Shown here piece after piece: positions 1 to 7,074 of a stretch of 9,292 nt of DNA. The notes beneath the pieces were generated by a model, which was given only the letters and a program-made list of their open reading frames with translations, did no database searches and had not been told where the DNA came from. How positions within the stretch are numbered: the stretch's first letter is position 1; every line of letters starts with the position of its first letter. Both the position numbers and the translations under genes were made by a program. This DNA comes from an uncultured Marinilabiliales bacterium (lineage in GTDB: Bacteria; Bacteroidota; Bacteroidia; Bacteroidales; BM520). The stretch lies in contig CALFIZ010000074.1 of the NCBI GenBank assembly GCA_937877575.1, positions 1 through 9,292 on the forward strand, given 5' to 3'.

Positions 1-1989
1 ATGAGGGAGGAATTCATCAAACGCTGCGGCTATGACGTGCTGCCGTATCTGCCTTTTGTGTTGTTTAAGACAGGCAGTATGGGCAATGCGGTAAATTATG
101 ATGCGGTTGTGCCTGTGACAGACAGTTTCAACGAAGTGATACAGCGTGTGCGTTACGATTTCGAATATACCAAGGCAAGTCTTATCCTTGAAACCTTCAA
201 TGACGTGTATTTGAAATGGTGCAGGAAGCTGAATGTCAAGTCGCGCGCGCAGGCATACGGACGCGGTTTCTTCCCGTTGGAGACGAGCATGAATTATGAT
301 ATCCCTGAATGTGAATCCTGGACGATGACATGGCTGCGGCACAAGCTGGGTGAAGAAATGTCGGAGACCGATTACAGACGCGGCAGGGCTTATACGATGG
401 TGAACAAATACGTTTCTTCGGCGGCTCACCTGAAAGGCAACCGCCTTGTCAGCTGCGAGGAAATGACAAACACATATACTGTCTTCAACATGACGTTGGA
501 AATGCTGAAGATAGGCGGCGACCAGACTGCAATATCCGGCGTTTCACATTCCATTTTCCACGGCTTCAACTATTCGCCCAAGGAAGCTCCTTTCCCCGGA
601 TGGGTGCGTTATGGCGCTTACTATAATGAAAAAAACAACTGGTGGAAGTTTTTCAAATATTATACCGCATACAAAGGCAGAATGTCAGCCGTGATGCGCA
701 ATTCCACAATGTATGCCGACATCGCTATCCTGAACCCTGTCGGCGATATGTGGACTACCATCGGAATGCAGAACGAACCGTTCCCGAGCACCACAATTTC
801 CCAATATAAAACGTTAATTTGGGAATCCATCAACAAGTGCGGCGGCGGTTGTGACTATGTGTCGGAATCCGTCATCGGCGATGCTGCCATAAAAAACGGA
901 TGCCTTTGCTATAACTCGCGGAAATACAGCGTGCTGATTATGATAGCTGTGGAACGGCTCCTTCCTGAAACAGCCGAAAAACTTTTGGATTTCGTGTCTA
1001 AGGGCGGACGTGTGCTCGCAATTGAAAAGGAACCTCATCTCTCTTTGGGGTATAGGCGTGATTATCAGACTAATGACAAAACAGTCAGAAACGTTTTTGA
1101 AAAGATGAGGCTTTTCAGCAATAATTATCTGTTTGTTGACAGACCGGAGAAGGATTTTATCAGGTGGTACGACAACCTTATGAAAAAGTATGACCTGCCG
1201 CATTATTTGGATGTCGGGACCCCCGATGCTTACGTGATGCAGAACAGATATATCGCAGATGACAATTCGGAATTCTTTTTTATCTGTAATTCACACAGAT
1301 ACAACTCACATAAAACGAGACTGACATTTCATAGGGAGACTTTACGCGGTCGCAATGCTTCAGTCTGGGATTTGGAGACGGGAAAGCGTTATAATCTGAC
1401 TCTTGATGCTTCAGGCAGCCGCGTTTTCGATTTGGGTCCTGCCGATTCCTTGCTGATATGTTTCGGTAAGGAAAAATGCAAGGAGGAATGGAAGCCGCTG
1501 CATGAGTTTGATTTCCATGATGTTATGGATTTATCTGATGATTGGGATGTGGAATTTGTATATAGTCTCGAGGATACTGTGAAAAAGGACTTCTTCCATC
1601 ATCTTGTGGATTTGAAGGACTGTGAGGATGCATTTGGTGAGAAGGATTACAGGCATTTCAGCGGAACTGCCATATACCGGAAGCGTGTTTTCGGTCATTT
1701 TGCCGGTGAGCGTGTCCTGCTGAATCTCGGCAGGGTGGAGGGTGTCTCGGAGTTGTTTGTGAATGGTCATGACTGCGGTGCGAAATGGTATGGCAGAAGG
1801 ATTTATGATATTACAGGGTGTTTGTCGGATGAGGCGAACGACATCGAAGTGCGTGTCACAACGATAATGGGTAATTATATGAAAACGCTGAAAGATAACA
1901 AGATAGCCCAGAAATGGGTGAACCGTAAGGGACGCGAGCAGCCGTACCAGAGTATGGGACTGATCGGTCCTGTCTGCGTAATGAGTTGA
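1..1989 (+). CDS. GH106-like alpha-L-rhamnosidase, C-terminal part (5' end outside window)
   Basis: Probable glycoside hydrolase of the GH106 type, which removes terminal alpha-L-rhamnose from plant pectin (rhamnogalacturonan) or other rhamnosides. The reading frame is open to base 1, and the first residues (EFIKRCGYDVLPYLP) match the middle of the GH106 catalytic domain, so the ATG at base 1 is almost certainly internal. GH106 enzymes are usually around 1,000 residues or more and only 662 are present. Visible parts are the end of the catalytic barrel (residues 1 to about 230), with acidic motifs DIPECE (101-105) and SCEEMTN (151-157) as candidate active-site segments and FHGFNYSP just after. 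A Rossmann/GATase-like segment follows (about 240-350, with SKGGRVLAIEKE). Last is a GH2-like jelly roll (about 550-662) with GTAIYRK, LGRVEGVSELFVNG and YDITG. The family is clear by motif; the substrate is inferred. The amidase gene starts 20 bases downstream on the same strand. Confidence 0.85.
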   Translation: MREEFIKRCGYDVLPYLPFVLFKTGSMGNAVNYDAVVPVTDSFNEVIQRVRYDFEYTKASLILETFNDVYLKWCRKLNVKSRAQAYGRGFFPLETSMNYDIPECESWTMTWLRHKLGEEMSETDYRRGRAYTMVNKYVSSAAHLKGNRLVSCEEMTNTYTVFNMTLEMLKIGGDQTAISGVSHSIFHGFNYSPKEAPFPGWVRYGAYYNEKNNWWKFFKYYTAYKGRMSAVMRNSTMYADIAILNPVGDMWTTIGMQNEPFPSTTISQYKTLIWESINKCGGGCDYVSESVIGDAAIKNGCLCYNSRKYSVLIMIAVERLLPETAEKLLDFVSKGGRVLAIEKEPHLSLGYRRDYQTNDKTVRNVFEKMRLFSNNYLFVDRPEKDFIRWYDNLMKKYDLPHYLDVGTPDAYVMQNRYIADDNSEFFFICNSHRYNSHKTRLTFHRETLRGRNASVWDLETGKRYNLTLDASGSRVFDLGPADSLLICFGKEKCKEEWKPLHEFDFHDVMDLSDDWDVEFVYSLEDTVKKDFFHHLVDLKDCEDAFGEKDYRHFSGTAIYRKRVFGHFAGERVLLNLGRVEGVSELFVNGHDCGAKWYGRRIYDITGCLSDEANDIEVRVTTIMGNYMKTLKDNKIAQKWVNRKGREQPYQSMGLIGPVCVMS

Positions 1990-2009
1990 TAATAGCAAAC
2001 TTATAATTG

Positions 2010-3875
2010 ATGAAAAAGACTTTGATATATATATCGTTCCTGATGATGTTTTTCGGGATATCGGCTCAGTCCGATTACTCCGCATCGTTTGACAAGGCTT
2101 ATAAACTGTACCCGCAGATTCCGCGCGGATGCCTTGAGGCTGTGGCTTTCAACAACACACACGTCAATCACCTGACAGACATGAATTATACCGATAACGA
2201 TTCCACGGCGATGCCGCGAAGCTATGGCGTCATGGGATTGGTGCTTGACGGTAAGGGCTGCTTTAGAAACAATCTTCAGACAATATCCGGCATGTCGGGG
2301 ATTTCCGTAGCGTCGATATTGAATTCAGCCGATTCAAATATAATCGCGTATGCTTCTGCATTTGCTTCGATGATGAAAGCGTATGTTTCTGATAACAGGC
2401 GATTTGACATCGAAGACCTTAAACCTGTTTTCATCGGGCTTTCAGAACTTCCCCTGCCTGAAAAGGATGTTGAAGACGATTTTGTCTTAAACACAATGCT
2501 CTATTCGGTGTATTATTTTCTGAGTGACGCGGCTTTGTGTGACAATTTCAATGTCAAGCCTTACAAAGTGGATTTTGACAGATTGTTCGGCAAAAATATC
2601 CGGCAGCTTACTGCAGACGGTATAACCGTAAATGGCAATAATTCATCAATCGATGTGATGACAGAGACTGCGGATGGTGACGTGGCGGATGTAAAGGATG
2701 TCGGTGCGTCAGTTGACGAACCTGATTATGTCAAGGCTATATGGAGGCCGGCTCCTGAATGCAATTATGCCAAGGGAAGAAACGGTGCAACCATTCACGG
2801 AATCGTAATTCATTATACTGAAGGCTCTTACGCCGGTGCCATAAGCTGGTTTCTCAACTGCCAGTCCAGCGTCTCCTCGCATTATATCATCCGTTCGGTT
2901 GACGGTCAGGTGACGCAGATGGTTCGCGAGAGCGACAGGGCATGGCACGCGAGAAGTGCAAACACTTACACCATAGGCATTGAACATGAGGCATACGGAG
3001 ACATCATCAGCTATTTCACCGATGCGATGTACAGGTCATCCGCTGATTTGGTGAAGGATATATGCCGCAGAAACCAACAGATTCTGCCTTACAGAATGTT
3101 CTATCGTGACTCTCTTGATGACGGCACCGCACTCGATTACGGAGTACATTCGCTGGGGGATTCCACAGCGTGCATTATGATAAGAGGCCATCAGCATTAT
3201 CCGGGGCAGTCTCACACCGACCCGGGACCTTACTGGAATTGGAATTACTACTATAAACTTGTAAATGACAATATCAGTGTGACAGAGTTTGAAGGCGATT
3301 CGGGAACGTTTTATGACAGCGGCGGTCCTGCAGGTGATTATGGGGATGACGAACGCAGGGGATATCTGATACATTATGACGAAGCAAAAAACATCCGGCT
3401 GACGTTCAGTGAGTTCAACTTGGAAAAAGATAATGATTTTGTCTGGATTTATGACGGTCCATCGGTGTTTTCGCCTCTAATCGGGAGATGGAATACGCGA
3501 ACCCCCGGCAAAGTCCTGTCATCGGGGAATTCAATCTTTGTAGAGTTCAGGTCGGACTGTGCAATCACGGCATCCGGTTGGGCCGCTTCATGGAAGGCGA
3601 TTATGCCAGTCGATGTTATCAGTGTTTATCCTAATCCGGCAAGTGATTTTGTGAAGATAGAAGTGCCGGAAAGATTTTTTCCTTTAAAATTGTCCATTTA
3701 TAGCGAAACGGGAAACCTTCTCAAAGAGAAAGAATTTAATTCGAGTTTTAATACGTTGGATATCAGCGATTTGCCTCAAGGAGTACTTGTATTTAATTTT
3801 ACTAAGGGAGAACTTAACATACGTAGGATGAAAATTATTAAATTTGCAAAAAATTTTTATCATGAAGGATTATAA
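2010..3875 (+). CDS. Secreted multidomain N-acetylmuramoyl-L-alanine amidase (lysozyme-like region + Amidase_2/PGRP + CUB + T9SS sorting domain)
   Basis: 621-residue exported peptidoglycan amidase, predicted to cut the bond between MurNAc and L-Ala. I use the ATG at 2010; the TTG just before it only extends the frame. Residues 1-20 are a signal peptide (basic MKK, hydrophobic core, ISAQ). Residues about 34-180 resemble a lysozyme/transglycosylase-like region (IPRGCLEAVAF, PRSYGVMGL, ILNSADSNIIAYASAFA). Residues about 260-415 are Amidase_2: zinc ligands H268 (IVIHYT), H394 (RGHQH) and D404 (HTDPGPYW), and catalytic Glu E325 (IGIEHE), by analogy with AmpD. Residues about 427-532 form a CUB domain (FYDSGG, DFVWIYDGPS, VEFRSD, SGWAASW). 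Residues about 537-612 are a type A T9SS sorting domain (ISVYPNPASDFVKIEV ... MKIIKF), which implies passage through the outer membrane and anchoring or release at the surface. The last nine residues lie beyond the normal CTD end and overlap metG. The target, self or rival bacteria, is not known. Confidence 0.93.
   Translation: MKKTLIYISFLMMFFGISAQSDYSASFDKAYKLYPQIPRGCLEAVAFNNTHVNHLTDMNYTDNDSTAMPRSYGVMGLVLDGKGCFRNNLQTISGMSGISVASILNSADSNIIAYASAFASMMKAYVSDNRRFDIEDLKPVFIGLSELPLPEKDVEDDFVLNTMLYSVYYFLSDAALCDNFNVKPYKVDFDRLFGKNIRQLTADGITVNGNNSSIDVMTETADGDVADVKDVGASVDEPDYVKAIWRPAPECNYAKGRNGATIHGIVIHYTEGSYAGAISWFLNCQSSVSSHYIIRSVDGQVTQMVRESDRAWHARSANTYTIGIEHEAYGDIISYFTDAMYRSSADLVKDICRRNQQILPYRMFYRDSLDDGTALDYGVHSLGDSTACIMIRGHQHYPGQSHTDPGPYWNWNYYYKLVNDNISVTEFEGDSGTFYDSGGPAGDYGDDERRGYLIHYDEAKNIRLTFSEFNLEKDNDFVWIYDGPSVFSPLIGRWNTRTPGKVLSSGNSIFVEFRSDCAITASGWAASWKAIMPVDVISVYPNPASDFVKIEVPERFFPLKLSIYSETGNLLKEKEFNSSFNTLDISDLPQGVLVFNFTKGELNIRRMKIIKFAKNFYHEGL
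3839..3846 (+). promoter_or_regulatory. Possible Bacteroidetes -7 element for metG
   Basis: TAAATTTG matches the Bacteroidetes -7 consensus TAnnTTTG and lies inside the 3' end of the amidase gene, 15 bases before the metG ATG at 3862. I see no TTTG/TTG -33 partner at about 19-21 bases upstream, and the implied leader would be only about 10 bases, so this may be chance in AT-rich DNA. If real, metG is transcribed independently of the amidase. Confidence 0.35.
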
Positions 3876-5901
3876 GAGATATACGGTAACAACGGCGTTG
3901 CCATACGCAAACGGTCCGGTGCATATCGGACACCTTGCAGGTGTTTATGTGCCTGCTGATATTTATGTCAGATACTTGCGCTCCAAGGGTGTGGATGTCA
4001 TGTTTATCGGAGGGTCGGATGAACACGGTGTCCCAATTACCCTCAAGGCTCGTAAGGAAGGGACTACACCGCAGGCCATCGTTGACAGATACCATTCAAT
4101 CATTAAGAAATCTTTTGAGGATTTCGGAATCTCTTTCGATATATATTCCAGAACGTCAAGCAAGACACATGCTGAAACTTCGTCGCAGTTCTTCCTTGAC
4201 TTGTACAAAAAAGGCAAGTTCATAACCAAGACAGAAGCCCAGTATTACGATGAGGAGGCAAAGCAGTTTCTTGCCGACAGGTATATCACCGGCACATGTC
4301 CTCACTGCGGGAACCCGAAGGCTTATGGCGACCAGTGTGAAAAATGCGGCACCTCATTGAGTGCCAAAGACTTGATTGACCCTAAGTCGGCTATCAGCGG
4401 CAATGTGCCTGTACTCAGGGAAACCACTCACTGGTATCTTCCTCTTGAAGATTATGAGCCGTGGCTTCGTGAATGGATTCTCGAAGGCCATAAGGAATGG
4501 AAGGTTAACGTGTATGGCCAGTGCAAGTCATGGATTGATGCCGGTCTGCATCCGCGTGCCGTGACCCGCGACCTCGACTGGGGTGTGAAGGTCCCTCTCG
4601 AAGAAGCAAAAGGCAAGGTGCTTTATGTCTGGTTTGATGCTCCAATAGGCTATATTTCAGCGTCTAAGGACTTGAAAGGCGATGACTGGGAGAAATACTG
4701 GAAGTCGGACGACACCAGTCTTATCCACTTCATAGGTAAGGATAACATAGTGTTCCATTGCATCATCTTCCCTTGCATGTTGAAGGCCGAAGGCTCATAT
4801 ATCCTTCCTGACAACGTCCCGGCATTCGAATTTCTCAATCTTGAAGGCGACAAAATATCGACTTCACGCAACTGGGCGGTGTGGCTGCATGAATACCTGC
4901 TGGACTTCCCCGGCAAACAGGATGTGCTGAGATACGTCCTCTCTGCTAATGCACCTGAGACTAAGGACAACGACTTCACATGGAAGGATTTTCAGACAAA
5001 GAACAACAGCGAACTTGTTGCAATTTTCGGAAATCTGGTCAACAGGACTATGGTGCTGATAAAGAAATATTTCAACGGTATCGTTCCTGCCAAAGGCGAA
5101 CTGACGGATGTTGATAAAGAGACTGTTAAGGGCATATCTGAGGTCCCTGGTAAAATTGCCGAAAGTCTCGAAAACTTCCATTTCCGTGATTCCCTCAGCG
5201 AAATGATGAATTTAGCCCGTCTCGGTAACAAATATCTCACGGAAACAGAACCGTGGAAAGTCTATAAAACTGACCCTGAAAGAGTTAAGACAGTGCTGAA
5301 TATTTCGCTTCAAATCTGCGCAAATCTTGCCATAGTCGCCGAGCCGTTTCTGCCTTTCACTTCAGCCAAACTGTATAAGATGCTGAATTTTGGGAAGAAG
5401 GTCTGGAAGGATGCCGGCAGTGCGGAATTGATTGAAGCAGGTCATGTTCTTGCCGAACCTGAACTGTTGTTCGACAAGATTGAGGATTCAGTGGTTGAAG
5501 CCCAGATTGCCAGACTTCAGGAAACCAAGAGGCTTAATGAGCTGAATGCTCCTATTGAGATATCTCCGCAGAAGCCCGAAACCACATTCGATGACTTCTC
5601 GAAGATGGACTTGAGGGTTGGGAAGATCCTTGAGGCGGAAACAGTCCCGAAAGCCAATAAATTGCTCAAACTCCTGATTGACACGGGTATAGACAAGCGA
5701 ACAATCGTATCTGGAATTGCTGAATATTACAAACCGGAAGAGATTATCGGCAAGAGTGTCTGCGTACTTGTCAACCTTGCGCCTCGCAAATTGAAGGGAG
5801 TCACTTCCAACGGTATGATTCTGATGGCTCAAGACCCTAAAGGCGGACTGTGCTTTGTGTCTCCTGTCGAGGATTTTAATCCGGGTTCGGAGATAAAGTA
5901 G
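3862..5901 (+). CDS. metG: Methionyl-tRNA synthetase
   Basis: Cytoplasmic class I aminoacyl-tRNA synthetase that charges tRNA-Met, including the initiator, using methionine and ATP. The 679-residue length fits the long MetG form with a fused C-terminal domain. The HIGH signature is exact at residues 21-24 (GPVHIGHLAG). The zinc knuckle is C146, C149, C159 and C162 (CPHCG ... CEKCG). The second ATP-binding signature is KISTS at 331-335, in place of KMSKS, within GDKISTSRNWAVWLHEYL; from memory this variant is usual in Bacteroidetes MetG. The helical anticodon-binding region includes NDFTWKDFQ and FGNLVNR. Residues about 576-679 are the Trbp111-like OB-fold tRNA-binding domain (FDDFSKMDLRVGKILEAE ... 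RKLKGVTSNGMILMA). I chose the ATG at 3862 because it gives the normal MetG N-terminus; the in-frame TTG at 3844 adds six residues unlike the family. It overlaps the amidase stop by 14 bases in another frame. Confidence 0.98.
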   Translation: MKDYKRYTVTTALPYANGPVHIGHLAGVYVPADIYVRYLRSKGVDVMFIGGSDEHGVPITLKARKEGTTPQAIVDRYHSIIKKSFEDFGISFDIYSRTSSKTHAETSSQFFLDLYKKGKFITKTEAQYYDEEAKQFLADRYITGTCPHCGNPKAYGDQCEKCGTSLSAKDLIDPKSAISGNVPVLRETTHWYLPLEDYEPWLREWILEGHKEWKVNVYGQCKSWIDAGLHPRAVTRDLDWGVKVPLEEAKGKVLYVWFDAPIGYISASKDLKGDDWEKYWKSDDTSLIHFIGKDNIVFHCIIFPCMLKAEGSYILPDNVPAFEFLNLEGDKISTSRNWAVWLHEYLLDFPGKQDVLRYVLSANAPETKDNDFTWKDFQTKNNSELVAIFGNLVNRTMVLIKKYFNGIVPAKGELTDVDKETVKGISEVPGKIAESLENFHFRDSLSEMMNLARLGNKYLTETEPWKVYKTDPERVKTVLNISLQICANLAIVAEPFLPFTSAKLYKMLNFGKKVWKDAGSAELIEAGHVLAEPELLFDKIEDSVVEAQIARLQETKRLNELNAPIEISPQKPETTFDDFSKMDLRVGKILEAETVPKANKLLKLLIDTGIDKRTIVSGIAEYYKPEEIIGKSVCVLVNLAPRKLKGVTSNGMILMAQDPKGGLCFVSPVEDFNPGSEIK

Positions 5902-5913
5902 TGAGAGCCTGGA

Positions 5914-5945
5914 AAACGGGTTATTAGGACTGTCTGCAACCGTTT
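5914..5945. terminator. Weak hairpin between convergent genes metG and the DUF3089 gene
   Basis: An inverted repeat AAACGGgTT (5914-5922) / AACCGTTT (5938-5945), with one bulged G, fills most of the 44-base gap between the metG stop and the minus-strand stop. There is no real T-run on either strand, so it is at best a weak or factor-assisted terminator serving both converging genes. Confidence 0.35.
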
Positions 5946-6920
5946 CTATTGTTGCATGAAATGTTTGACGCGAACAGACATATTGTGTTTTACATCGCCG
6001 CCGTAAAGCCATGAGTCGGCAAAATGCAGATTTCTCAGCGGAAACATCTCCCTAAATTCCTCAATATATGTGAAATCTGATGGCAAGTCGCTGCATACCA
6101 TAATGTTATGTTGCAGTCTGCCACCTGTCACATTAGGGACGATCAGGATGGAGTCGCGAGAGGCATTGTATTTTGCCAAGCCTATATGGTGTTCCTTGGA
6201 TACGAATGTCGTGTCAGTGGTCCAGCTGATAGGGTTTATCCCTACAGCGGTTGCGGCAAATAGGGGACTGACGCCCGACAAGTCTGTAACAGAGTTAAAC
6301 ATGACCACGCAGCCGACGTCGGTGCTGTCTTTGGCAGGTATCAAACGGTTTGGATACTGCTGCAATTCATCTTCAGTGATTTGATAACCGATGCAATAGG
6401 CGGCAACCATCTGCCGGAATTGAGAGTCTGTCATACCGCTTTTCAGAAGCTCAATAAGCATTTCCGAACCCTGACTGTGCCCGACAAGGATGAACGGACG
6501 ACCAGCGTTGAAGTGTTCCATATAGTACTGAAATGCGTTTATTACGTCAGACGCAGCCACATCCTTGCTGCGTCGTATTTTCCTTGCATTCTGGTTATAT
6601 GCATCAAGAATCATCTGCCGGTAATACGGTGCAAAGAAATTGTAGTCGCAGTACAGCCGTTTGTTAAAATCCTGATTTTCATTAGCCATAGTCTTTATGG
6701 AGTCAATGCTGATGTCTGCCAGCCACGAATGGTTGTTGTCGTTGTAAGTCGTGACGATGACAGTCGGATAGACATAAAAGATGTCCACATCCTTTGAATT
6801 GTCGTTACAGGAGAACCAATAGGAGCTTTGAGAATAGTCCGGAGCGTCAGTGACCTGGATTTTGTTGCACATAGTGCACGTTGCAAGGATGATTAGAGAA
6901 ACGTATTTGACTTTGTTCAT
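5946..6920 (-). CDS. DUF3089 family alpha/beta-hydrolase-fold protein, exported
   Basis: 324-residue protein of the DUF3089 family, which has a lipase/esterase-like alpha/beta hydrolase fold and, to my knowledge, no defined substrate. Seen in the sequence: DVDIFYVYPT (about 44-53), a typical family start; the nucleophile elbow GHSQG at 147-151 with S149 as presumed nucleophile; and FYVYPT and ILVGHSQG in strand-like surroundings. LHFADSWLYGG near the C-terminus holds H299, a plausible catalytic His. The first 20 residues are a hydrophobic export signal with cysteines at 15 and 18. Neither has a canonical lipobox (Thr or Met at -1), so lipoprotein status is uncertain, but periplasmic or membrane-attached location is likely. 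The ATG at 6920 is the only start that keeps the signal. It converges on metG and diverges from the beta-barrel gene. The family call is firm and the activity is inferred. Confidence 0.88.
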   Translation of the reverse strand: MNKVKYVSLIILATCTMCNKIQVTDAPDYSQSSYWFSCNDNSKDVDIFYVYPTVIVTTYNDNNHSWLADISIDSIKTMANENQDFNKRLYCDYNFFAPYYRQMILDAYNQNARKIRRSKDVAASDVINAFQYYMEHFNAGRPFILVGHSQGSEMLIELLKSGMTDSQFRQMVAAYCIGYQITEDELQQYPNRLIPAKDSTDVGCVVMFNSVTDLSGVSPLFAATAVGINPISWTTDTTFVSKEHHIGLAKYNASRDSILIVPNVTGGRLQHNIMVCSDLPSDFTYIEEFREMFPLRNLHFADSWLYGGDVKHNMSVRVKHFMQQ

Positions 6921-6933
6921 TTTTGTTTTTTTG

Positions 6934-6941
6934 CAAAAGTA
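6934..6941 (-). promoter_or_regulatory. -7 promoter element for the DUF3089 gene
   Basis: On the minus strand this reads TACTTTTG, an exact match to TAnnTTTG. It ends 13 bases before the ATG at 6920, so transcription would begin only about 8 bases before the start codon, giving a nearly leaderless mRNA. I found no clear -33 TTTG at the usual distance. Confidence 0.55.
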
Positions 6942-7042
6942 ACCAATTTGGTGGTTTTCAGTTGGATTTTCACGCGGATTAAGTGCACAATTGGTTGTGG
7001 ATTAATTGTTCGTTTCCGGAAAAAGGGAATGAAGAAAATCCC

Positions 7043-7050
7043 TACCTTTG
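7043..7050 (+). promoter_or_regulatory. -7 promoter element for the outer-membrane beta-barrel gene
   Basis: TACCTTTG matches the TAnnTTTG consensus exactly, 24 bases before the ATG at 7075, which predicts a leader of roughly 18-20 bases. The -33 position lacks an obvious TTTG, which suggests activator dependence or a loose -33. Confidence 0.6.
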
Positions 7051-7074
7051 CAGTTTGATTTTTAAACTTAAAAT

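Larger units (their letters stand above)
6921..7074. promoter_or_regulatory. Divergent promoter region with repeated short motifs
   Basis: This 154-base region separates the DUF3089 gene from the beta-barrel gene and holds one -7 element in each direction. Other visible structure is an 8-base inverted repeat AACCAATT (6941-6948) / AATTGGTT (6989-6996), with the left arm touching the minus-strand -7 element; a direct repeat of GGATTAA at 6976-6982 and 6999-7005; and similar blocks CAATTTGGTGG (6944) and CAATTGGTTGTGG (6988). These could be operator or upstream activating sites, but in AT-rich DNA they may also be chance. No open reading frame of note lies here. Confidence 0.5.

Noticed and set aside
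2002..2009. TATAATTG just before the amidase ATG as a promoter
   Set aside because: It differs from TAnnTTTG at one fixed position and abuts the start codon, so it would leave no room for a transcript leader.
2007..2012. TTG at 2007 as amidase start
   Set aside because: It adds one Met before MKKTL; the ATG at 2010 gives an ordinary signal peptide.
1531..2085. 184-residue minus-strand open frame across the end of the GH106-like gene
   Set aside because: It lies opposite two clearly real plus-strand coding regions, has no recognisable motif or export signal, and no promoter element precedes it.
3935..4225. Small open frames in other phases at the metG 5' end as leader peptides or overlapping genes
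   Set aside because: They sit inside the highly conserved MetG catalytic domain and lack supporting start context or motif.
3862..5901. KISTS loop as a sign of a decayed or duplicated metG
   Set aside because: HIGH, the zinc knuckle, the anticodon-binding region and the C-terminal tRNA-binding domain are all intact and the length is normal.
5488..6012. 174-residue minus-strand open frame over the metG 3' end
   Set aside because: It is antisense to the conserved tRNA-binding domain of MetG and overlaps the DUF3089 C-terminus; no family resemblance.
6381..6797. 138-residue plus-strand open frame inside the DUF3089 gene
   Set aside because: It is the shadow of a well-supported minus-strand gene with GHSQG and FYVYPT motifs; the translated sequence looks random.
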